Shown here: piece by piece, positions 18,749 to 28,069 of the stretch
Numbering within the stretch: the stretch's first letter is position 1
How the letters are laid out: every line of letters begins with the position of its first letter
Source: Muribaculaceae bacterium
GTDB taxonomy: Bacteria > Bacteroidota > Bacteroidia > Bacteroidales > Muribaculaceae
NCBI GenBank assembly: GCA_028689665.1
Contig: JAQVCR010000002.1
Span: 16,570 to 80,569 of the forward strand
Length of the DNA stretch: 64,000 bases
Reading direction: 5' to 3'
Translations under genes and position numbers: made by a program
The notes under the pieces: model-generated
Database searches by the model: none
What the model saw: only the letters and a program-made list of their open reading frames with translations
What the model was told of the DNA's origin: nothing

Positions 18749-20772
18749 TGAAAAGTAACTCGAAAATATTAGCTTTATTGTTTTGTGCGTCATTAGCTTA
18801 TATGACTGGTTTTGCACAACAAAAAACTGTGAGCTACCTTGAATATAATAGAGTAAATCCAACTGGTTGGTTATCGGATATGCTCGACAATCAATCTAAG
18901 AATTATACAGGCAATTTAGTAAATGTAGGGTTCCCATTCAATCAAGGTGGATGGGGTTCTAACCCTTTTATGCGTACAAAGAAAGGTGTCTCTTATGGAT
19001 TCTGGGTGCCATACGAACAGACGGCATATTACTATGATGGAATGTTGCGTTGTGGCTTGATTTGCAACGATTCCACATTACTCGCACCCTCGAGAGCAGC
19101 AATTTATAATTCAATCAATCAAGCTAAAAATAATAATGGAGTAATAGGCGCAGAAATTTCGATAGGAGAGATGCGCCGTTGGCCACATGCTGTATTTTTC
19201 AGAGCATTCATGGCCGAGTATGAAAGTACATATAATCCTATTGTATTAGAAGCATTAGAACAACATTATCACAACGATACTGTAAAATTTGTAGACCGAG
19301 ATTTATGTAATATCGAAATATTGACATGGTTGTATCATACCACCGGCGATAATTTCTATAAACAAAAAGTACTAAGCTACGAAGATGCAATATTCAAAGA
19401 AGGTCTTGAGCCAATCATACAAGATTTTGCAAGTGATAAACGTCAAGAAGTACACGCCGTTACTTTTTATGAATTTTTGAAAATTCCAATATGCTATTAC
19501 GAGCTAACCGGCAAGCGTAAATATATAGATATGGTTCGTAACGCATTCTCAAAAGCAGATAAATACAGTATGTTACCCGACGGAATAACCAGTGGAGAAG
19601 AAGGCTTATCGGGAAATACGTCTATAAATACGCACGAAATGTGCAATGTAATTGATTATATGTGGACCTGTTCATATATGCTACGTCTCACACAAGAGGT
19701 TGAATGGAGCGAACGAATAGAACGAGCATTATTTAATGCCGGTCTAGGAGGGATTACAAAGAATTTTGATGCCCATCAATATTACTCAGCACCCAATCAA
19801 ATTGCATGTGCCGAGCATTCAAGCATAGTGTCGACTTATACGACAAGCCGTATGAGTTACCGACAGATACATCGTCCGCCTTGCTGTACAGGAAATTTAA
19901 ACAGAATGCTACCTATATATGCCGGCTCACAATGGCTTAGCGATGGCGAAAAAAACATTTATAAGATGCTCTATGGGGCAGGGAAGGCACAATTTAAACT
20001 TTCGGGGCAAGATGTTGAGCTAGAAGAGCAATCAAATTACCCTTTTGGCAACACAATTCTGCTCACAGTAGCAAAGGGCAGTGGACGATTTACATTGCAT
20101 CTAAATATCCCCACGTGGAGTGTATCGCCCGAAGTTAAGGTAAATGGAGCAACACAGAAAAATGTGATTTCGGGGCAGGTGTATGCAATATCGCGTGAAT
20201 TTAAACAAGGCGACAAAATAGAAATAAGTCTGCCAAAGAAAGCACAATTCAAACGATGGAATTATGAGTCGATGGTAGTAAATTATGGTCCATTGTTGTT
20301 TGCCCTTCCGGTACAAGGCACGAAAGAGCAAATCGACGTGTTAACTCCAAAGCTACAAGCGAAATCGTATAAAGGCTATGAAATGGTAGCCACCTCGACA
20401 TGGAATTATATACTAGGAGTAAACGATGAGGCAGATTCAAATCTAAAAGTGATAGAACGAGAGTTAAAAGAAGGAGAAAACCCATGGAATAGCTTAAGTT
20501 CGCCAATAGAGATAGTTGTTCCTGCATTTAAAGACAATGCGTGGACTCCCGAATATAAGAAAACAACGACATCGTCGGGCGATGAAATATACTCGATGGT
20601 AACGCCAAAAATACCAGCACGCGGAGCCATGATATATGCGCTCAATGGCTTAAAACCACAAGCGATAACATTAGTACCCTATGGTCGTACTTTATTAAGA
20701 ATTTCCATGTTCCCCTTTTGGAAACAAGGATATATTTCACCTGAAATACTAGCAACAGATACAAAAAATTAA
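18748..20772 (+). CDS. GH127-like glycoside hydrolase (DUF1680)
   Basis: 674 residues with a signal peptide (about 1-24, ending GFAQQ). It has an (alpha/alpha)6-barrel and C-terminal beta-sandwiches of the DUF1680/GH127 type. The zinc-site pattern known from Bifidobacterium HypBA1 is visible: Glu297-x-Cys299 (THEMC) and the Cys379-Cys380 pair (PPCCTGN). Characterised GH127 enzymes are beta-L-arabinofuranosidases, with a few on other rare sugars. This sequence is divergent from those, so the family call is firmer than the substrate. It is likely periplasmic. Confidence 0.82.
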   Translation: MKSNSKILALLFCASLAYMTGFAQQKTVSYLEYNRVNPTGWLSDMLDNQSKNYTGNLVNVGFPFNQGGWGSNPFMRTKKGVSYGFWVPYEQTAYYYDGMLRCGLICNDSTLLAPSRAAIYNSINQAKNNNGVIGAEISIGEMRRWPHAVFFRAFMAEYESTYNPIVLEALEQHYHNDTVKFVDRDLCNIEILTWLYHTTGDNFYKQKVLSYEDAIFKEGLEPIIQDFASDKRQEVHAVTFYEFLKIPICYYELTGKRKYIDMVRNAFSKADKYSMLPDGITSGEEGLSGNTSINTHEMCNVIDYMWTCSYMLRLTQEVEWSERIERALFNAGLGGITKNFDAHQYYSAPNQIACAEHSSIVSTYTTSRMSYRQIHRPPCCTGNLNRMLPIYAGSQWLSDGEKNIYKMLYGAGKAQFKLSGQDVELEEQSNYPFGNTILLTVAKGSGRFTLHLNIPTWSVSPEVKVNGATQKNVISGQVYAISREFKQGDKIEISLPKKAQFKRWNYESMVVNYGPLLFALPVQGTKEQIDVLTPKLQAKSYKGYEMVATSTWNYILGVNDEADSNLKVIERELKEGENPWNSLSSPIEIVVPAFKDNAWTPEYKKTTTSSGDEIYSMVTPKIPARGAMIYALNGLKPQAITLVPYGRTLLRISMFPFWKQGYISPEILATDTKN

Positions 20773-20780
20773 AATATAAA

Positions 20781-21803
20781 ATGAAAAGAATTTTATCTTC
20801 AATATTATTGCTTTCAATATCGATATTGTCAATATCGGCACAGGAAGAAAATGTAACAATGATGACCTATAATATAAAGGGTTGGGCAATGACTGCATCC
20901 AAGATAGCCGATGTGGCAAAGGTCATAAATTATTATACCCCCGATGTCGTTGCGATTCAAGAAGTGAACAAACGACCATTCATAGTGTGGCACGATTATC
21001 TAGAAGATTTATCTAAAGCCACAGGACTTAAAGGAACATTTTTCCCATTAGTAGGAAATCACTATGGAATAGGATTGCTATCTAAAACCGATCCTATAAA
21101 AATCGAAACAAAAGCATTCCCATTTTCCGATTCCTCGAAAGATAAAGAGGATAGAGGAATAATAATAGCAGAGTATCCCGATTTTTTCTTTGTCAGCACC
21201 CACTATTCGCTAAATGCCGATGACCGAGACACAGCAACAGCATGGCTATGTACTTTTGCCGCCTATTCAGATAAGGCAGTATTTGTAGCCGGCGATTTCA
21301 ATGCCGCCCCCACATATCGAGCAATGGTAACCTTTAGAAATAGAGGATTCAAGATCTTAAATGACATATCACAATTTACCATACCATCAGACAAGCCGAC
21401 AAAATGTATTGATATGGTGATTTGTTATAACAACTTTCCAGAGGCAAAGAAATATAAAGTGCTAGCAAGCGGAATTGCAAATACACCGGGAGTCGATCTA
21501 GCTATTCCATCGGATCACTTGCCCGTATATGTAAAGCTAGAACCATTATCGGGCTCAGTTGAAGGTGTTGAAGCCGAAGCCGTTAAGGTATATGCGAAAG
21601 GAAATACTATTCAAGTAGAAGGCTTAACCGAAGGCACAAATTATCAGATATCCGATATCAGTGGGCGAATAGTGGCACAAGGATTATTAGGACAAGGAAA
21701 TGCCGAAATATCGACAAGTAATATTTTAGCAGGCGGAATGTATATAATCACACTAAATAACGAAACTCAGTATTTATCGAAAAAAATATTGTTTAACCAT
21801 TAA
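20781..21803 (+). CDS. EEP-fold protein with type IX secretion sorting domain (EEP 3)
   Basis: 340 residues: signal peptide (about 1-20, SISAQ), EEP domain (about 22-255 with TYNIKGW, IQEVNKR, STHYSLN, AGDFNAAP and PSDHLPV), and a C-terminal domain of about 75 residues. The C-terminal domain shows the type IX sorting pattern: YQISDISGRIVAQG, a short strand, LAGGMYIITL and KKILF at the end. Unlike EEP 1 and EEP 2, it should leave the cell through the type IX system. It lies 8 bp after the GH127-like gene. Confidence 0.87.
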   Translation: MKRILSSILLLSISILSISAQEENVTMMTYNIKGWAMTASKIADVAKVINYYTPDVVAIQEVNKRPFIVWHDYLEDLSKATGLKGTFFPLVGNHYGIGLLSKTDPIKIETKAFPFSDSSKDKEDRGIIIAEYPDFFFVSTHYSLNADDRDTATAWLCTFAAYSDKAVFVAGDFNAAPTYRAMVTFRNRGFKILNDISQFTIPSDKPTKCIDMVICYNNFPEAKKYKVLASGIANTPGVDLAIPSDHLPVYVKLEPLSGSVEGVEAEAVKVYAKGNTIQVEGLTEGTNYQISDISGRIVAQGLLGQGNAEISTSNILAGGMYIITLNNETQYLSKKILFNH

Positions 21804-21816
21804 ATTTTATTTTATT

Positions 21817-23385
21817 ATGAAAAAAAGTACTTTTTCATTATTGGCACTAGCATTATTTGCAGGGTCAATGTCAGCGGCAACCGTTGAAGTAACAACAACA
21901 GCAATGGACCCAGCAGTAGAAGGTTCATTATTAAAAGTTTTGGCAGATGCACCAGCCGGAGAAGCAACAACTATCGAATTTAATTTCGACGGAAACACAC
22001 TAGAGTATCCGGGTGCAGAAGCAATCTCATTAACAGGTAAAAACCTTACTTTTGAAGGAATCAACAAGAAAAACAATGAGATGGTAATTCTAAAAGGAGA
22101 TCCAACTATGCAGAACGAAAAAGGCATAGGTACATCTACTTTATTTGGTCTTACAGATGCGATAGTTAATTTCAACAATCTTACCGTTCGTGATTATAGT
22201 GGTATTCCATTGAAAATTACAGGAAAGTCGGAGATTACTATTACAAATTGTAAATTTATCGAAAACCGCGACCTAGCCGTTACCGGAGGAAACAATGGTG
22301 GTGTAATGCGCGTAAGTGGTGGTAAAGTTACAATCGACAAAACCCTATTTGAGCGTAACCGTGGAACTGGTAGCTATGGTGGTGGTGCAATTAGTCTTTA
22401 CGACAATGTAACCCTTAATGTTACTAATTCATCATTTATCGCCAACGAAGCTTATTCGGGTGGTGCAATTGGATGTAATGTACGTAAAGGTAAAAATGTA
22501 GTTCCAACAATTAATCTAACTAACTGTACATTTGCAAACAATATTACAGTAGACCGTGGTGGCGCATTGTATTTCCAAACAGCTCAAGAGGATATGGTAT
22601 TCTCTCCAGTTATCGTAAACTGTACTTTTGTAGGTAATATGAATGATAAAGACGGTGGTGCAATTCTATTCTGGTCAAGAGCAACAACTACAATGAAGGC
22701 TACACTAGTAAACAACCTATTTGCTTACAACTATACCAATCCATTTATGGAAAGTGCAATGAATGATGTGAAAGCATTCTATCTAGGTGGCGAAGTAGTA
22801 GGCGAAGTAGCTCAACCTCACACAGTATTCATTGAAGGATCAAACAACTTATATGTAGCTTCGGTAGGAGAATTCTTTGGAGAGACTAAGAATGCTAAAG
22901 TAATCGACCTAGCAAACGACAAAGTGTTTGAAACAGTAATCCAAAATCCAAACGACGAAGGCGATCCATCGTATGACCACAAGAGCAGTGAATTAACTTC
23001 AAATGTACGCATTGCAATGATTGATAAAGCAGGTGTTGCAGTAGCAGCCGGAACATCAACATTTGCAGGGGTAACCATTCCTACAACCGACCAACTAGGA
23101 AACGCACGTCCAGCCACACCATCAGTAGGAGCAGTAGAATATAGCGAAGGCGGTAGTGTAGACGGAGTAGTTGCCGAAGGAACACAAGTAAAAGTATGGG
23201 CAAACGGAGCAATGTTAAATGTATCGGGATTTGAAGGCACAGAAATGCTAGAGATCTTCAACCTTAATGGCGCATTAGTAAAGAAAGCTAACGTAGAAGC
23301 AGGAGCAACTGTTTCTATGTCAGAATTAGCAACAGGCGTATATGTAGCTAAAGTTGCAGGTGCAGCAATTAAAGTTGTTAAATAA
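21817..23385 (+). CDS. right-handed beta-helix protein with type IX sorting domain
   Basis: 522 residues with a signal peptide (about 1-20, GSMSAA). A right-handed parallel beta-helix follows, built of repeated turns with GGAI or GGAL motifs and N-rich strands (about 90-330). It resembles the choice-of-anchor Q proteins. A type IX C-terminal sorting domain spans about 445-522 (LEIFNLNGALVKK, ELATGVYVAKV, IKVVK at the end). Beta-helix folds occur in polysaccharide lyases and adhesins; no catalytic residues can be assigned here. It is the last gene before a strong terminator. Confidence 0.85.
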   Translation: MKKSTFSLLALALFAGSMSAATVEVTTTAMDPAVEGSLLKVLADAPAGEATTIEFNFDGNTLEYPGAEAISLTGKNLTFEGINKKNNEMVILKGDPTMQNEKGIGTSTLFGLTDAIVNFNNLTVRDYSGIPLKITGKSEITITNCKFIENRDLAVTGGNNGGVMRVSGGKVTIDKTLFERNRGTGSYGGGAISLYDNVTLNVTNSSFIANEAYSGGAIGCNVRKGKNVVPTINLTNCTFANNITVDRGGALYFQTAQEDMVFSPVIVNCTFVGNMNDKDGGAILFWSRATTTMKATLVNNLFAYNYTNPFMESAMNDVKAFYLGGEVVGEVAQPHTVFIEGSNNLYVASVGEFFGETKNAKVIDLANDKVFETVIQNPNDEGDPSYDHKSSELTSNVRIAMIDKAGVAVAAGTSTFAGVTIPTTDQLGNARPATPSVGAVEYSEGGSVDGVVAEGTQVKVWANGAMLNVSGFEGTEMLEIFNLNGALVKKANVEAGATVSMSELATGVYVAKVAGAAIKVVK

Positions 23386-23402
23386 TTAATATATAGTGAT
23401 TG

Positions 23403-23448
23403 CGGTATCGGAATAGTTAGAAACGACTTCCGATACCGTATTTTTTTT
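23403..23448 (+). terminator. intrinsic terminator ending the first half of locus 1
   Basis: An 11-bp GC-rich stem, CGGTATCGGAA (23403-23413) with TTCCGATACCG (23428-23438), is followed by TATTTTTTTT. Confidence 0.92.
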
Positions 23449-23491
23449 AATACGAATCTTTAAATTATACAAAACATATAACGCATATATC

Positions 23492-25651
23492 ATGAAGTCT
23501 ACTTTTTTACTAAGAGTCATATCATCATTATTATTATTCACAACATTCATAACCACAAGTGCCAAGGATAAAGATATAATCAGCCCTGCAAAAAATCTAA
23601 TAGAACGTCAGATAGGGGATAAGGCACAAGAAATCAAGTTTAAAAAAATATCACCGCTCAAAGGCAAAGAAACTTATGCAATTGAAGCGAAGAATGGTGT
23701 ATTGACTTTAAAGGGTAGCAGCACAATTGCATTTAGTTTTGCATATCATCAATATATGCGCAAAGCAGGCGGCTCGATGACAACATGGAGTGGCTCGAAT
23801 AATCAAATACCCCAGACGTGGAATAATCTAAAGGTAAAACCTACAGCAACTCCTTATGATTATCGCTATTTCTTAAATGTGTGTACATTTGGCTACACTA
23901 CTCCTTATTGGGATTGGAGCCGATGGGAAAAAGAAATAGATTTTATGGCATTGCATGGAGTGAATATGCCTCTAGCCACAGTTGCAAGCGAGGCAATTGC
24001 CGAACGAGTGTGGACAAAACTAGGCTTGACAAAAGCGGAGATACGCCAATTTTTCACAGCGCCGGCACATCTACCATGGCATAGAATGGGAAATCTAAAC
24101 ACATTCGATGGACCCCTCAGTGATGAGTGGCAATCATCACAAATTGCTCTACAGCATAAGATAATCGATCGTATGCACGAATTGGGAATGCATCCCATAG
24201 CACCGGCATTTGCAGGTTTTGTGCCAATGGCATTTGCGCAGAAGCACCCTGAAATAAAGATGAAGCATCTACGTTGGGGCGGATTCGACGAGAGTATGAA
24301 CGCTTATGTTTTACCTCCCGATTCACCATATTTTGAGAAAATAGGAAAAATGTTTATCCAAGAGTGGGAGAAAGAGTTTGGAAAAAATACATTCTATCTT
24401 TCAGATAGTTTTAACGAAATGGAGATACCCCTCGACCCCAATGATGTAGAAGGAAAGCACAAACTGCTAAAAAATTATGGTATATCTATTTATAACTCTA
24501 TAAAGGCGGGCAATCCTGATGCTGTGTGGGTAACGCAAGGCTGGACCTTTGGCTATCAACATAAATTCTGGGACAAAGAAAGTCTGCGAGCTTTGTTAAG
24601 CGGCGTGCCAGATGATAAAATGATAATTATTGATTTAGGTTGTGATTATCCAAAGTGGGTTTGGAACACAGAGCAAACGTGGAAAGTGAGAGAAGGCTTC
24701 TTTGGCAAGAAATGGATTTTCAGTTATGTTCCTAATTTTGGTGGAAAGACTTTAGCAACCGGCGAATTAGAAATGTATGCAACATCGTCAAACGAGGCAT
24801 TACACTCGGCAGGGAAAGGGAATCTAATAGGATTTGGCTCAGCCCCCGAAGGACTAGAAAATAACGAGGTGGTATATGAAATATTGGGCGATATGGGGTG
24901 GCAAGATACAGCCATCGATCTAGATAAATGGCTACCAGAATATTTCACAGCACGTTATGGCACTACATCAGACAAGATGACAGAGGCATGGAAATACTTT
25001 AGGAAATCGGTATATGCATCGCTTTATTCCTATCCTCGCTTTACATGGCAGACCGTAGTTCAAGACCGCCGTAGAAATAATCACTTTGATGCAAATTCAG
25101 ATTTTGAAAAAGGAGTAAAGCTCTTTCTAGAGTGTGCCGAGGCAATGAAAGGCTCTCAATTATATCGTAATGATGCAATAGAATTTGCCGCTTATTTTAT
25201 TTCTCAACGAGCCGATAATAATTATAAACAAGCATTGGTAGAAGATTCTAAAGGGAACTTTACCAAAGCTCAAGAATATATTGATGTTACTTGTGAGCTA
25301 TTAATGAAAGTTGATAGTCTTTTAGCATCGCATCCCACATGCCAATTATCAAGTTGGGTGGATTATGCGCGAAACAGTGGAAGCACTCTTGCCGAAAAGA
25401 ATGCATTCGAGTCGAACGCAAAAAGATTAATTACAACGTGGGGTGGATTCCAGGAAGATTATGCCGCCAGATTATGGAGCGGATTGATAAAAGACTATTA
25501 TATTCCACGAATTAAAAAATACTTTTCTCGTCAACGCAGCGAAGTGGATAATTGGGAAGAAGAATGGATTAAGTCGCAGTGGACAAACACAAGTGTGCCT
25601 TTTGCCGATCCAATAAATGAAGCAAAGAAAATAATTGCTACATTTGATTAA
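23492..25651 (+). CDS. alpha-N-acetylglucosaminidase, GH89 (first copy)
   Basis: 719 residues with a signal peptide (about 1-24, TTSAK) and the three NAGLU domains: N-terminal domain, TIM barrel beginning YDYRYFLNVCTFGYTTPYWD, and C-terminal helical domain. The motifs HGVNMPLA, LPWHRMGN, FNEME (candidate catalytic Glu) and LEMYATSSNE are conserved with the GH89 family. It releases terminal alpha-linked GlcNAc, as in heparan ends or GlcNAc-alpha-1,4-Gal caps of mucin. It opens a second transcription unit after the terminator and is periplasmic or surface located. Confidence 0.93.
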   Translation: MKSTFLLRVISSLLLFTTFITTSAKDKDIISPAKNLIERQIGDKAQEIKFKKISPLKGKETYAIEAKNGVLTLKGSSTIAFSFAYHQYMRKAGGSMTTWSGSNNQIPQTWNNLKVKPTATPYDYRYFLNVCTFGYTTPYWDWSRWEKEIDFMALHGVNMPLATVASEAIAERVWTKLGLTKAEIRQFFTAPAHLPWHRMGNLNTFDGPLSDEWQSSQIALQHKIIDRMHELGMHPIAPAFAGFVPMAFAQKHPEIKMKHLRWGGFDESMNAYVLPPDSPYFEKIGKMFIQEWEKEFGKNTFYLSDSFNEMEIPLDPNDVEGKHKLLKNYGISIYNSIKAGNPDAVWVTQGWTFGYQHKFWDKESLRALLSGVPDDKMIIIDLGCDYPKWVWNTEQTWKVREGFFGKKWIFSYVPNFGGKTLATGELEMYATSSNEALHSAGKGNLIGFGSAPEGLENNEVVYEILGDMGWQDTAIDLDKWLPEYFTARYGTTSDKMTEAWKYFRKSVYASLYSYPRFTWQTVVQDRRRNNHFDANSDFEKGVKLFLECAEAMKGSQLYRNDAIEFAAYFISQRADNNYKQALVEDSKGNFTKAQEYIDVTCELLMKVDSLLASHPTCQLSSWVDYARNSGSTLAEKNAFESNAKRLITTWGGFQEDYAARLWSGLIKDYYIPRIKKYFSRQRSEVDNWEEEWIKSQWTNTSVPFADPINEAKKIIATFD

Positions 25652-25668
25652 AATATTTTGACCTTAAC

Positions 25669-26811
25669 ATGAAGAAGATAATATTAGCATTCGATTCGTT
25701 CAAGGGTTCATTGAGCTCGGAGAAATTATCCCAAGCTGCAACCGAGGCTATAATTAGTGAGATCCCCGATTGCAACGTGATAGCATTACCGATAGCCGAT
25801 GGCGGAGAAGGTACTACTGTGTCAATAAGTTCTGCGCTAAAAGCGCACGAAGTAGTTTGCCATGTGTCTAATCCAATAATGAAACCTATTGTAGTGCCTT
25901 ACGCAATTACAAAAGACGGAAAAACAGCGATAATGGAGATGGCCGCCGCCAGTGGGTTGCCACTACTATCAAAAAATTATCGTAATCCGTTAAAGACCAC
26001 AACTTATGGTACCGGGCAATTAATCGCCGATGCCATATCAAAAGGTTGCACTACTATAATACTAGGTATTGGAGGAAGTGCCACAAATGATGGAGCAATA
26101 GGCCTATTGTCGGCACTCGGAGTGAAATTCTATGACACAGATGGAAAAGAATTAGCTCCAATAGGCGAAAATCTTTTAAAGATAAATGATTTTGATGCGA
26201 CGGCACTAGTTAAGATTAAACAAAAGGTGAAATTCATAGTGGCGTGTGATGTCAATAATCCTCTATATGGAGAGAATGGAGCAGCTTATATCTATGCACC
26301 ACAGAAAGGAGCGTCGAAAGAAGATGTAATAATTCTCGATGCCGGTTTAAAAAACTATGCCGAAGTGATTGCGCGCAAACTAGGCAAGGATATTTCAAAT
26401 GAGCATGGAGCCGGAGCCGCAGGCGGAATGGGCGGCGGATTGTTGGCATTTCTCGATGCCGAATTAAAATCGGGTATTGATACCATTCTTGATATTGTAG
26501 ACTTCGATGAGCAGCTTCAAGAATGTGATTTAGTAATAACCGGCGAGGGCAAAATCGATGCACAGACAGGAATGGGAAAGGCACTTGGAGGTATATTATC
26601 ACGTTCGGAGCGAAAGAATGTCCCCGTAGTAGTAGTTGCCGGAGCCGTAGACGGAGTGAAAAACTTGAATGAGCAAGGCTTTACTTCATTATTTTCAATA
26701 CAGCCGGCACCCGTAACTCTAGAGAAAGCAATGGACAGCAATTTTGCTTACAATAATATCAAAAATGAAATTTCACAGATAGTGAGATTAATAAAACGAT
26801 TTGAAAAATAA
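25669..26811 (+). CDS. glycerate kinase (GarK/GlxK family)
   Basis: 380 residues, cytoplasmic. It begins KKIILAFDSFKGSLSS and contains IADGGEGT, GIGGSATNDGA and GAGAAGGMGGGLLAF, all hallmarks of the glycerate 2-kinase family PF02595. It phosphorylates D-glycerate into glycolysis. Its place between two GH89 genes and directly before a GntP permease suggests that glycerate, or a sugar acid close to it, is one product of the locus. Confidence 0.94.
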   Translation: MKKIILAFDSFKGSLSSEKLSQAATEAIISEIPDCNVIALPIADGGEGTTVSISSALKAHEVVCHVSNPIMKPIVVPYAITKDGKTAIMEMAAASGLPLLSKNYRNPLKTTTYGTGQLIADAISKGCTTIILGIGGSATNDGAIGLLSALGVKFYDTDGKELAPIGENLLKINDFDATALVKIKQKVKFIVACDVNNPLYGENGAAYIYAPQKGASKEDVIILDAGLKNYAEVIARKLGKDISNEHGAGAAGGMGGGLLAFLDAELKSGIDTILDIVDFDEQLQECDLVITGEGKIDAQTGMGKALGGILSRSERKNVPVVVVAGAVDGVKNLNEQGFTSLFSIQPAPVTLEKAMDSNFAYNNIKNEISQIVRLIKRFEK

Positions 26812-26817
26812 ATATAA

Positions 26818-28068
26818 ATGACAGCAATAGGAGCAATAATAGGATTGCTTTTGGCAGTCCTATTAATCATTAAAAAAATATCACCTGCATTAAGCCTTAT
26901 AGCAGGCGCATTAGTAGGCGGAATAGTAGGCGGACTGCCGCTCGACGAGGTTGTAGTGGCTATGACATCGGGAGTGAAGGATATTACGCCTGCAATTATA
27001 AGAATATTGACAGCCGGTGTGCTTACCGGAATTTTGATAAAGACAGGAGCCGCCGAAACATTATCGAATGCTATAATAAAATCGTTAGGAGAGAAGCAAG
27101 TGTATTTAGCGTTAGCATTATCGACAATGATACTTTGCGCCGTAGGTGTGTTTATTGATGTTGCTGTAATTACGGTAGCGCCGGTAGCCATATCATTAGG
27201 GCGAAAGATAGGAGCATCGCCGTCGGTGCTGCTCGTGGCAATGATAGGCGGAGGAAAAGCAGGAAACATTATGTCGCCTAATCCAAATACAATTGTAGCC
27301 GCCGAGAATTTCCATGCCGAGCTGTCATCAGTAATGTTTAGTAATATAATACCTGCAATTATCGGATTGATAGTAACAGTATATATTGTAGTTAAATTAG
27401 TGCCTAATAAGACCGTAATTGCCCCGTCGACCATCAACGACACAGAAGAAGACAAGCAATTGCCATCGTTGTGGAGTAGCTTGGTTGCACCAATAGTAAC
27501 CGTGATATTATTGGCAATGCGTCCATTATTCGGGTTCAATGTCGACCCATTAATAGCATTACCCGTAGGAGGACTAGCAGGAATTATCTGTATGCGCCGA
27601 TGGACAATGATATTGCCAAGTCTGGAGCTGGGAATACAGAAAATGTCGTCGGTTGCCATTTTGCTAATTGGAACAGGTACAATTGCAGGAATAATAAAAA
27701 ACTCAACACTGAAAGATTGGATATTGAATTTATTATCGCAAGCAAATGTGAGCGATACCTTTATAGCGCCTATCTCATCGGCACTAATGTCGGCAGCCAC
27801 AGCATCAACGACAGCCGGAGCAACACTAGCGTCGGCATCGTTTGCCGATGTGATACTTGCTGCCGGAATTTCGGCTACATGGGGCGCCGCAATGGTAAAT
27901 TCGGGAGCCACAGTTCTCGACCATTTACCTCATGGATCGTTCTTCCATGCTACCGGAGGCGTGTGTGAGTTGAATTTTAAAGAACGATTAAAATTGATAC
28001 CTTACGAGACATTAATAGGATTCGTTCTAGCTGCCTGCTCAACATTAATGTGTATAATCTTTAATTGA
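26818..28068 (+). CDS. GntP-family gluconate/glycerate-type permease
   Basis: 416 residues, almost entirely hydrophobic with about 12 helices. It shows the GntP pattern, including GGKAGNIMSPNPNTIVAAE and the ending motif LPHGSFFHATGGVC. Family members import gluconate, D-serine or glycerate with protons. It starts 6 bp after the glycerate kinase gene, so D-glycerate or a related acid is the likely cargo. A long antisense open frame over this gene is a shadow. Confidence 0.9.
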   Translation: MTAIGAIIGLLLAVLLIIKKISPALSLIAGALVGGIVGGLPLDEVVVAMTSGVKDITPAIIRILTAGVLTGILIKTGAAETLSNAIIKSLGEKQVYLALALSTMILCAVGVFIDVAVITVAPVAISLGRKIGASPSVLLVAMIGGGKAGNIMSPNPNTIVAAENFHAELSSVMFSNIIPAIIGLIVTVYIVVKLVPNKTVIAPSTINDTEEDKQLPSLWSSLVAPIVTVILLAMRPLFGFNVDPLIALPVGGLAGIICMRRWTMILPSLELGIQKMSSVAILLIGTGTIAGIIKNSTLKDWILNLLSQANVSDTFIAPISSALMSAATASTTAGATLASASFADVILAAGISATWGAAMVNSGATVLDHLPHGSFFHATGGVCELNFKERLKLIPYETLIGFVLAACSTLMCIIFN

Positions 28069-28069
28069 T

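Noticed and set aside
17101-21803. EEP proteins as DNA-repair nucleases
   Set aside because: All three have export signals and sit in a glycan locus, so an intracellular DNA role is unlikely.
26748-27911. 387-codon open frame on the minus strand
   Set aside because: It is fully antisense to the GntP permease gene, is low-complexity (rich in Ala, Ile and Thr), and has no family match or start context.
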